From Neorhizobium sp. UBA7851 (GTDB lineage: Bacteria > Pseudomonadota > Alphaproteobacteria > Rhizobiales > Rhizobiaceae): a DNA stretch of 11,749 nt. Below the pieces are notes generated by a model. It had not been told where the DNA came from. It made no database searches and worked only from the letters and a program-made list of their open reading frames with translations. Location of the stretch: NCBI GenBank assembly GCA_002500765.1, contig DLSX01000139.1, positions 4,533 through 16,281 on the forward strand. The letters run 5' to 3'. Below are positions 6,860-11,749 of this stretch, piece by piece (the first letter of the stretch is position 1; each line of letters starts with the position of its first letter). Position numbers and translations under genes: made by a program.

Positions 6860-7636
6860 ATGTCCGGGTATTTGGCCAACAGTCTCGCGAAAAACCTTGT
6901 CCGATCCGCGTCGAACTGTGTGATGCGGATCGTCGATCTCGTCTATCCTCCGATATGCGTCGGCTGCGGCTCGCTGACGGGGCGTCACGGGGCGGTCTGC
7001 GCCTCCTGCTGGCGCGAGATCCGGTTTGTCGAGCGGCCCTATTGCGAAGTGCTTGGCCTGCCTTTCTCCTATGACCCGGGACCGGGCATGGTCTGCGCTC
7101 AGGCAATCGCCCATCCTCCGGTGTTTACCCGCTTGCGCACCGCCACCATTTTCGATGGAGCCGCGCGTAACATGGTTCATGGGCTCAAATATAGGGACCG
7201 GGGCGACCTTGCGCCAACCATGGCGGGATGGATGGAGCGGGCAGGGAGGGACTGCCTCGATTCCTGCGATGCGATCGTGCCGGTGCCGTTGCACAGGACA
7301 CGCTTCGTGTTGCGCAAGTTCAACCAGTCCGCGGAGCTTGCCCGGCATCTGGCGAAAAAAACAGGAAAGCCCTATCTGCCGGCGACGCTCGTCAGGACGA
7401 AGAGAACCAGGCGGCAGGTGGGGCTTACGGTGCAAGGCCGTCAGGACAACGTTCGGGCGGCGTTTGCGGTGCGGCCGGGACATGAAGCCGATGTGTTCGG
7501 CAAGCGCATCCTTCTCATCGATGATGTCTACACGACGGGGGCAACCGTTTCGGCCGCCACGCGGTCCTTGAAGAAGGCGGGTGCGGTCGAGGTCAGTGTT
7601 TTGACCTTTGCAATGGCATTGGCCGAAACTATATGA
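6860..7636 (+). CDS. comF: ComF-family phosphoribosyltransferase-like protein
   Basis: The 258-residue product belongs to the ComF/GntX family. It has an N-terminal zinc-finger-like region with C33-x2-C36 and C47-x2-C50 (YPPICVGCG and CASCW), then a central segment with the family hallmarks GAARNMVHGLKYRDRGDLAP (about 100-119) and PVPLHRTRFVLRKFNQSAEL. The C-terminal phosphoribosyltransferase domain carries the PRPP loop ILLIDDVYTTGAT (about 217-229). In naturally transformable bacteria ComF helps handle incoming single-stranded DNA; in others its role is unclear. The ATG at 6860 gives a plausible start 53 bases from the divergent methyltransferase; an internal ATG at 6923, just before the first Cys pair, is an alternative. 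Neither has a strong ribosome site. Confidence 0.9.
   Translation: MSGYLANSLAKNLVRSASNCVMRIVDLVYPPICVGCGSLTGRHGAVCASCWREIRFVERPYCEVLGLPFSYDPGPGMVCAQAIAHPPVFTRLRTATIFDGAARNMVHGLKYRDRGDLAPTMAGWMERAGRDCLDSCDAIVPVPLHRTRFVLRKFNQSAELARHLAKKTGKPYLPATLVRTKRTRRQVGLTVQGRQDNVRAAFAVRPGHEADVFGKRILLIDDVYTTGATVSAATRSLKKAGAVEVSVLTFAMALAETI
7606..7634 (+). promoter_or_regulatory. Probable promoter for the grxC cluster
   Basis: CTATAT (7629-7634) matches the alphaproteobacterial -10 box exactly, and CTTTGC (7606-7611), 17 bases upstream, matches four of six bases of the CTTGAC -35 box. It lies across the end of comF, so grxC and the genes behind it can probably be transcribed independently of comF. Confidence 0.5.
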
Positions 7637-7684
7637 GAAACAACAGTCGGCGCGGCCTCTCCCTTGCGCGCCCCGGAGACTATC

Positions 7685-7939
7685 ATGACAGATGTAACCA
7701 TCTATACCCGCGAATATTGCGGTTATTGCTCGCGTGCCAAGGCGCTGCTCCAGTCCAAGGGCGTCGCGTTCGTCGAACACGACGCGACCTATAGTCAGGA
7801 ACTGCGCGCCGAAATGATCGCCAAGGCCAACGGCCGTTCGACCTTTCCGCAGATCTTCATCAATGGCGAGCATGTGGGCGGGTGCGACGATCTTCATGCG
7901 CTCGATCGTGAAGGCAGGCTCGACGCGATGCTGGCTTAA
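7685..7939 (+). CDS. grxC: Glutaredoxin 3 (dithiol, CGYC)
   Basis: This 84-residue cytoplasmic protein is a classical dithiol glutaredoxin that reduces disulfides and glutathione mixed disulfides using glutathione. The active site is C12-G-Y-C15 in TIYTREYCGYCSRAK. The cis-proline loop is TFPQIFING (about 53-61) and the glutathione-contacting GGCDDL is at 65-70. Length and pattern fit GrxC. The ATG at 7685 is preferred to a TTG at 7664 because GGAG lies nine bases upstream and the N-terminus then matches the family. It is followed after 16 bases by a Nit-type amidase gene, and the promoter at 7606-7634 probably drives the set. Confidence 0.96.
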   Translation: MTDVTIYTREYCGYCSRAKALLQSKGVAFVEHDATYSQELRAEMIAKANGRSTFPQIFINGEHVGGCDDLHALDREGRLDAMLA

Positions 7940-7955
7940 AAAAGGCTGACCCGTA

Positions 7956-8822
7956 ATGATCAAGGTTGCTGCAGTCCAGATGCGATCCGGTGTCGATCCG
8001 GCGAGGAATGCCGACGACATGTCCCGGCTGGTCCGGGATGCGGCGGCGCGCGGGGCGGTCTATGTCCAGACGCCGGAAATGACGGGCATGCTGCAGCGCG
8101 ACCGCAAGGCTGCCCGCGAGGTTCTGCGTGGCGAGGCCGACGATATCATCGTGGCGACGGCGCGCGGACTTTCCCGCGAACTCGGCATTTTTCTCCATAT
8201 CGGCTCGACGGCGATTGCGCGTGACGACGGAAAAATCGCAAACCGCAGCTTTCTGTTTTCGCCCGAAGGTCGGCTGATCTCGACCTATGACAAGATCCAC
8301 ATGTTCGACGTGGATCTGGACAATGGCGAGAGCTGGCGGGAAAGCTCGGCTTACGAGCCGGGAAATATCTCGAAGGTCGTGAAACTGCCGTTTTCGAAGC
8401 TCGGCATGTCGATCTGCTACGATCTCAGGTTCCCTCAGCTGTTTCGAGCCCAGGCCATGGCCGGAGCGCGGATCCTGACCGTACCCGCTTCCTTCACCCG
8501 CCAGACGGGCGAAGCGCATTGGGAAATCCTGCTTCGGGCGCGGGCGATCGAGAATGGCGCTTTCCTGATCGCGGCGGCGCAAGCCGGCGTGCACGAGGAT
8601 GGCCGCGAGACCTATGGCAATTCGCTGATCATCGATCCCTGGGGCAAAATCCTCGCGCGGGGGGGCGATGCCGGTGAAGAGATTCTGGTTGCAGAGATCG
8701 ACCTTGACAGCGTCGAGAGCACTCGCAAAAAGGTGCCCAATCTGAAGAATGCACGAGAGTTCGTGCTGGAAGACGTTGCCGGCCCGGATGCTGATCAGGG
8801 CACCGGCGGAGTGGCGTTGTGA
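7956..8822 (+). CDS. Carbon-nitrogen hydrolase, Nit1-type (probable deaminated-glutathione amidase)
   Basis: The 288-residue protein is a nitrilase-superfamily amidase. The catalytic triad is visible: Glu41 in TPEMTG, Lys113 in YDKIHMFDVDL, and Cys154 in SICYDLRFPQLFR. The block ASFTRQTGEAHWEILLRARAIENG (about 178-201) is characteristic of the Nit1/Nit2 branch. Nit1 removes the amide from deaminated glutathione, a damage product made by transaminases, while Nit2 acts on omega-amides such as alpha-ketoglutaramate. The neighbour grxC makes the glutathione-repair role attractive, but branch-level assignment is inference. The start is the ATG at 7956 with AAAGG a little far upstream. The stop overlaps the DUF1178 start by four bases (GTGA), showing translational coupling. 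Confidence 0.92.
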   Translation: MIKVAAVQMRSGVDPARNADDMSRLVRDAAARGAVYVQTPEMTGMLQRDRKAAREVLRGEADDIIVATARGLSRELGIFLHIGSTAIARDDGKIANRSFLFSPEGRLISTYDKIHMFDVDLDNGESWRESSAYEPGNISKVVKLPFSKLGMSICYDLRFPQLFRAQAMAGARILTVPASFTRQTGEAHWEILLRARAIENGAFLIAAAQAGVHEDGRETYGNSLIIDPWGKILARGGDAGEEILVAEIDLDSVESTRKKVPNLKNAREFVLEDVAGPDADQGTGGVAL

Positions 8823-9247
8823 TCAAATATTCCCTGTGCTGCGATAACGCACACACATTCGAAGGCTGGTTTTCCGAGAGTGCCGATTTCGACCGGCAGG
8901 TGGAGAGCGGCTTCTTGACCTGCCCGATCTGCAATTCAGGTTCGATTTCCAAGTCGCTGATGGCACCTTCCGTTTCCACCGCGCGCAAGCAGGAAGCGAA
9001 GAAACAGATGGCAATGGATCTGGCCCGGCAGGAAGCGATGGTCAAACTTCGCGAAGCCGTTGCCAATATCCGCGCCAATTCCGAGGATGTCGGTGAAAAG
9101 TTTCCCGAAGAAGCCCGCAAGATCCACTACGGCGAGGCCAATGCCCGCGGGATTGTCGGCCAAGCGAGTGCCGACGAGGTGCGTGACCTGATCGACGAAG
9201 GCATCGAGGTGGCGCCGTTGCCCGATTTCACGGACGACACGAACTGA
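8819..9247 (+). CDS. DUF1178 protein with zinc-ribbon-like cysteines
   Basis: This 142-residue protein matches the DUF1178 family, which is widespread in proteobacteria and of unknown function. The start MIKYSLCCDNAHTFEGWF followed by a second cysteine pair (C35-P-I-C38, in FLTCPICNSGSISKSLMAP) looks like a small zinc ribbon built from C7/C8 and C35/C38. The middle (about 55-90) is a charged helix, probably coiled coil, and the C-terminal part (PEEARKIHYGEANARGIVGQASADEVRDLIDEGIEV-type sequence) is the most conserved in the family. It begins with GTG inside the stop of the amidase gene, a four-base overlap that fixes this start. The constant pairing with Nit-type amidases in alphaproteobacteria (from memory) suggests a shared pathway. 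Confidence 0.93.
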   Translation: MIKYSLCCDNAHTFEGWFSESADFDRQVESGFLTCPICNSGSISKSLMAPSVSTARKQEAKKQMAMDLARQEAMVKLREAVANIRANSEDVGEKFPEEARKIHYGEANARGIVGQASADEVRDLIDEGIEVAPLPDFTDDTN

Positions 9248-9248
9248 G

Positions 9249-9824
9249 ATGGTCGGCGTGGCGAAACTGGCGATCTATAATTTCGGCCTTTTCGTTGCGC
9301 CTTATGACAGTGCCGAAGTCGAGGGTTTTCGCTTGCGGGAGCCGGTGAACTTTCTTGCGGCTGAAACTGCGCAAGGGTTTATCGGACGTTCCGGTTATGA
9401 TGGGGAGCCGGGGCCGGAAAGCTGGGGGCTCCAGGTGTTTCCGCGCTTCATAAAAGGGAGCGGTTTCGAGACCGCGCCTTCTTCGCTGTCTTTGTGGGCC
9501 GATCTGGAAACGCTGATGGCGTTTTCCTATTCCGGGGTTCATGCAGATGCCTTGAAACATGCGAAGAACTGGCAGCTTGAGAAGCAATGGCCGGCTCTGG
9601 TCCTGTGGTGGACAGAGGGCCGTCCCGATTGGGCCGAGGCCGTCGAGCGGTTCGAATATCTGCACGACCACGGGCCGGGACCACATGCTTTTCATTTCAA
9701 AGATCCCTACGGGCAGGGTGGCGAACGCATCGTGATCGACCGTGCCCGAGTGCGCGAAATTGCGGCGCTGAATGCCGAAAGACACATGGACCTGATGGCG
9801 CAGGTGCTTTCGATGAAAGCTTAG
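9249..9824 (+). CDS. DUF3291-like protein
   Basis: The 191-residue product resembles the DUF3291 family. Signs are AIYNFGLFVAPYDSAEVEGF at the N-terminus, SLSLWADLETLMAFSYSGVHADALKHAKNW in the middle (about 79-108), PALVLWWTEGRPDWAEAVERFEYL (about 115-138), and GPGPHAFHFKDPYG (about 142-155). The fold is probably a ferredoxin-like alpha/beta domain of the antibiotic-monooxygenase type, and no catalytic residue can be assigned. The ATG at 9249 comes one base after the DUF1178 stop, so it is translated from the same transcript. Its presence in this cluster is less usual than the three genes before it. It ends 25 bases from the broken toxin gene, which reads toward it. Confidence 0.82.
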   Translation: MVGVAKLAIYNFGLFVAPYDSAEVEGFRLREPVNFLAAETAQGFIGRSGYDGEPGPESWGLQVFPRFIKGSGFETAPSSLSLWADLETLMAFSYSGVHADALKHAKNWQLEKQWPALVLWWTEGRPDWAEAVERFEYLHDHGPGPHAFHFKDPYGQGGERIVIDRARVREIAALNAERHMDLMAQVLSMKA

Positions 9825-9848
9825 CATGGCGGGTGAGGATGGGGACGG

Positions 9849-10148
9849 TCAGTCGTTCGGGAAAAGAATTCCGAGATAATCCTGCGCGCCGTGGAAAACG
9901 CGCAAGATGTCGATACGGTCGGCGCAAACCTCTTAGACGATTAGATATTTACCATGAGGACGCTTGCGTATCTCCCGGTCGGGACGATCCGTGATCCTTT
10001 CGAACGCGTGAGGAGACTCCGACAAAGTGAAACACTTTTCGTAAAGTTCTTCCACGAAGGTGTCGGAGCGAGCCGCATTGGATATCGCGATAAATTCGCC
10101 AATGGTCACGAGGTCCTCGATCGCCTCGCGTGCGATAATGACTTTCAT
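9849..10148 (-). pseudogene. parE: ParE/RelE-family toxin gene with an in-frame stop
   Basis: The minus strand encodes a typical ParE-type toxin reading of 99 residues from the ATG at 10148 to TGA at 9849, but a TAA at 9935-9933 interrupts it at codon 72. Before the stop: MKVIIAREAIEDLVTIGEFI, then a central helix, then REIRKRPHGKYLIV. After the stop, in the same frame: EVCADRIDILRVFHGAQDY, then LGILF. Family members usually read Tyr or Phe and then Tyr at this point (YLIxY), so a single TAT/TAC to TAA change explains the break. The lost C-terminal strand and helix form part of the toxin core, so loss of activity is expected. The start overlaps the parD-like stop by four bases (ATGA), the usual antitoxin-toxin arrangement. 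An assembly or sequencing error cannot be excluded, as only one base is involved. Confidence 0.85.
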
Positions 10149-10405
10149 CCGGTCTTGGGCTTGAGGCCAAGCCTCGTACGAACTTCCGCAAAAGCTTCGT
10201 CTAACGGGAGGTATCGCCCCGCCTCGATATCGTCGATCCCCTTCTGCAGCTCAGCGTCGAGCTTGCGTCTGGCGAGATCGCGTTCACGGATCAGGTCCTC
10301 GACATAGTCGCTGGGGGAATTGAACGTTCCACGCTCGACTTCGGCGCGGACAAAGTCCTCGACCTCCGGTTCGAGCGTTACTGTGATTTTCAGGCCTTCC
10401 GACAT
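10145..10405 (-). CDS. parD: ParD-type antitoxin (ribbon-helix-helix)
   Basis: This 86-residue protein is a type II antitoxin of the ParD/CopG group. The N-terminal LKITVTLEPEVEDFVRAEVE (about 5-24) forms the ribbon and first helix, and GTFNSPSDYVEDLIRERD (about 26-43) the second helix, together giving DNA binding and dimer formation. The C-terminal part (about 44-86, ARRKLDAELQKGIDDIEAGR onward) is the flexible toxin-wrapping tail. GAGGAG (10417-10412) stands six bases before the ATG. It normally neutralises the adjacent ParE toxin and represses its own operon; here the toxin is broken but the antitoxin reads intact. It lies on the same strand downstream of ubiG with a gap of about 53 bases. 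Confidence 0.9.
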   Translation of the reverse strand: MSEGLKITVTLEPEVEDFVRAEVERGTFNSPSDYVEDLIRERDLARRKLDAELQKGIDDIEAGRYLPLDEAFAEVRTRLGLKPKTG

Positions 10406-10458
10406 CGCGGGCTCCTCGCTACGGCGTCGAGTTTGTCACAGCCAGGAGCGGCAGTAAA

Positions 10459-11205
10459 TCAGCCCTCGCGCTTGGCGAGCAGCATGTAGTTGACGTCCAT
10501 GTCGGGCGAGAGGTTCCAGCGGTCCTGCAGCGGATTGAAGAAGACGCCGGTGCGGTGGATGATGTGCAGGCCGGACGCCTCCAGCGGGCGTTCGATCTCT
10601 TCGGGGCGGACCAGCTTTTCGTATTGATGGGTGCCGCGGGGCAACCAGCGCAGGACGTTTTCGGCGGCGAAGATGGCCAGCGCGCGGGCCTTCAGTGTGC
10701 GGTTGATGGTGGCCATGAACATCAGGCCGCCGGGACGCACCATAGAGGCGCAGGTGGTCAAGAATAGGTTGACGTCGGCGACGTGTTCGACGACTTCCAT
10801 GTTGAGGATGACATCGAAGGTTTCGCCCGCCTGTGCGAGGTCTTCGGCGGTGACGGCGCGGTAGTCGATCTCGGTGCCGGTCTCCTTCGCGTGGGTCGAG
10901 GCGATGCCGATATTCTTTTCAGACGGGTCGGCGCCGATGACGGTCGCGCCCATGCGGGCGACGGGTTCCGACAGAAGGCCGCCGCCGCAGCCGATATCGA
11001 GGATGCGAAGCCCCTCAAGCGGACGATGCGCCTTCGGGTCGCGGCCGAAATTCTGGCATATGCGCTCGCGGATATAGGCGAGGCGGACGGGGTTGAACTT
11101 GTGCAGCGGGCGGAATTTTCCGGTCGGGCTCCACCATTCAGCAGCCATTTTCGAGAACATCTCGACCTGATCCTTGTCGACCGTGGTTCTGGCTGCTTCC
11201 GTCAT
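10459..11205 (-). CDS. ubiG: Ubiquinone biosynthesis O-methyltransferase UbiG
   Basis: UbiG performs both O-methylations of ubiquinone synthesis, using S-adenosylmethionine, at the inner membrane face. The 248-residue product starts MTEAARTTVDKDQVEMFSKMAAEWWSPTGKFRPLHKFNPVR in outline, the family N-terminus (AAEWW at 21-25, PLHKFNP at 33-39). SAM motif I is ILDIGCGGG (68-76), an acidic residue follows at D93, and NMEVVEHV is at 135-142. The C-terminus has GTHQYEKLVRPEE and NYMLLAKR. ATG 11205 is preferred: AAGGAT lies upstream and it matches family members; an in-frame ATG at 11232 would add nine residues and overlap the upstream gene. Its neighbours on the same strand are a cysteine-rich hypothetical gene seven bases upstream and parD downstream. 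Confidence 0.96.
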   Translation of the reverse strand: MTEAARTTVDKDQVEMFSKMAAEWWSPTGKFRPLHKFNPVRLAYIRERICQNFGRDPKAHRPLEGLRILDIGCGGGLLSEPVARMGATVIGADPSEKNIGIASTHAKETGTEIDYRAVTAEDLAQAGETFDVILNMEVVEHVADVNLFLTTCASMVRPGGLMFMATINRTLKARALAIFAAENVLRWLPRGTHQYEKLVRPEEIERPLEASGLHIIHRTGVFFNPLQDRWNLSPDMDVNYMLLAKREG

Positions 11206-11212
11206 CGTTTCA

Positions 11213-11659
11213 TCATCCTTTACATTCTGCACCTGAAGTCGGCTGTCGGGCAGGAGAAGTCAAGCCTGCAGGCACGTCCCTGTGCTGGACGCGCATGTTT
11301 CTCCGGATAAGGAAGAGCAGGTCCCACAACGTATATTGCTTCAGTTCTCCGTCGCGCGCCTCAGCCATTTTTTCCAGGACTCTGCGGAGATAGGCGTAAC
11401 GATCCGCCGTAGCATTGGCCATGCACATCGGGAGATTTGCGCATGCAGTTCCGCTCAACCCAATCTCCTTGTGTGCGCGGATCAGGCCGCTCTGGTGGGG
11501 TGAGGGTAACATCGCGCCACAGCAGAACTGCTCACGTCGGCACATCCTGTAACGGCAATGGCGGCTGCGTATGTTGACGAACGTTGCCGCCAGACGCCAT
11601 GCTTCCTCATGGGCTTCGGCCCGGCGATTTTCGTATTCGGTAAAATCCTGGCCTTTCAT
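11213..11659 (-). CDS. Cysteine-rich hypothetical protein upstream of ubiG
   Basis: The 148-residue product is not a family I recognise. It has an acidic helical start (about 1-30), then a cysteine cluster C35-x4-C40-x5-C46-C47 within RHCRYRMCRREQFCCG, and a second pair C73-x5-C79 in GTACANLPMCMANA, which together could bind zinc or an iron-sulfur centre. A helix-rich basic region (about 84-125) follows, then a low-complexity tail ending in C146. It is supported as a gene by AGAGGA five to six bases before the ATG and by ending seven bases before the ubiG start, so it should be co-transcribed with ubiG. No signal peptide or membrane segment is clear, though WDLLFLI is hydrophobic. Such small Cys/Arg proteins occur in rhizobia (from memory). 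Confidence 0.65.
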   Translation of the reverse strand: MKGQDFTEYENRRAEAHEEAWRLAATFVNIRSRHCRYRMCRREQFCCGAMLPSPHQSGLIRAHKEIGLSGTACANLPMCMANATADRYAYLRRVLEKMAEARDGELKQYTLWDLLFLIRRNMRVQHRDVPAGLTSPARQPTSGAECKG

Positions 11660-11669
11660 CGATCCTCTC

Positions 11670-11749
11670 TTACTTCATGGTTTGGGAAAGACGGAGTCCT
11701 GCCTTGATGCGGTTGGCTTTCTTGTTTCGGCCGGGACACGTCGGGTGCC
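11670..11749 (-). CDS. C-terminal end of an unidentified gene (cut by window edge)
   Basis: The minus strand from the window edge reads about 25 residues, ending NRIKAGLRLSQTMK and stopping at TAA (11672-11670). The basic, well-formed tail and the ten-base distance to the start of the next gene on the same strand suggest a real upstream partner in the same operon. Only the extreme C-terminus is visible, so no family can be named; another frame here is also open, which limits confidence. Confidence 0.35.
   Translation of the reverse strand, partial: HPTCPGRNKKANRIKAGLRLSQTMK

Noticed and set aside
6827..8020. Minus-strand reading frame of 397 codons
   Set aside because: Antisense to comF, grxC and the start of the amidase; three confident genes occupy the other strand.
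9806..9820. Small hairpin GCTTTC-GAT-GAAAGC at the end of the DUF3291-like gene
   Set aside because: Short stem inside coding sequence, with no T-run; not convincing as a terminator.
9933..10148. Treating the 71-residue toxin reading as an intact short gene
   Set aside because: The family C-terminus continues in frame directly after the stop, so a broken gene is the better explanation.

Overview
The base composition, codon use and gene content point to an alphaproteobacterium of the Rhizobiales, most likely Rhizobiaceae (Rhizobium/Agrobacterium-like). Reasons are the secA / parvulin / argJ / GNAT / mutT run, the grxC / Nit-type amidase / DUF1178 / ubiG run, a Flp pilin gene, and a palindromic intergenic element of rhizobial type. 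This taxonomic reading is inference from gene families and order; no search was run.

Layout. Bases 1-1442 (minus) hold the N-terminal half of secA, with a recognisable promoter at 1561-1589. Diverging from it is a secreted parvulin-type prolyl isomerase (1687-2583). A 264-base gap follows, filled by a hairpin and a mosaic of nested palindromes (2593-2775). Next is a tight, translationally coupled trio: argJ (2848-4089), a GNAT acetyltransferase (4089-4868) and a MutT Nudix hydrolase (4865-5275). Then come a small one-pass membrane protein (5379-5699) and a Flp/Fap prepilin (5754-5924). Convergent with the pilin is an NDUFAF5/BioC-like methyltransferase (5931-6806, minus), which is head-to-head with a ComF-type phosphoribosyltransferase (6860-7636).

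From 7606 a probable promoter drives a compact cluster: grxC glutaredoxin (7685-7939), a Nit1-type amidase (7956-8822), DUF1178 (8819-9247) and a DUF3291-like protein (9249-9824). The glutaredoxin beside a probable deaminated-glutathione amidase suggests glutathione-linked redox or metabolite-repair work. On the minus strand, ending against this cluster, lies a second run read from right to left: the tail of an unknown gene, a cysteine-rich hypothetical gene, ubiG (ubiquinone synthesis), a ParD-type antitoxin, and a ParE-type toxin gene broken by one in-frame stop.

Most of the window is ordinary chromosomal housekeeping sequence. The parts worth a second look are the toxin-antitoxin locus with an intact antitoxin and a broken toxin, the mosaic palindrome, the cysteine-rich gene coupled to ubiG, and the small pilin locus with its possible CtrA-like site. 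I found no tRNA, rRNA, CRISPR array, insertion sequence or phage gene, and I see no strong case for a wholly new multi-gene system.
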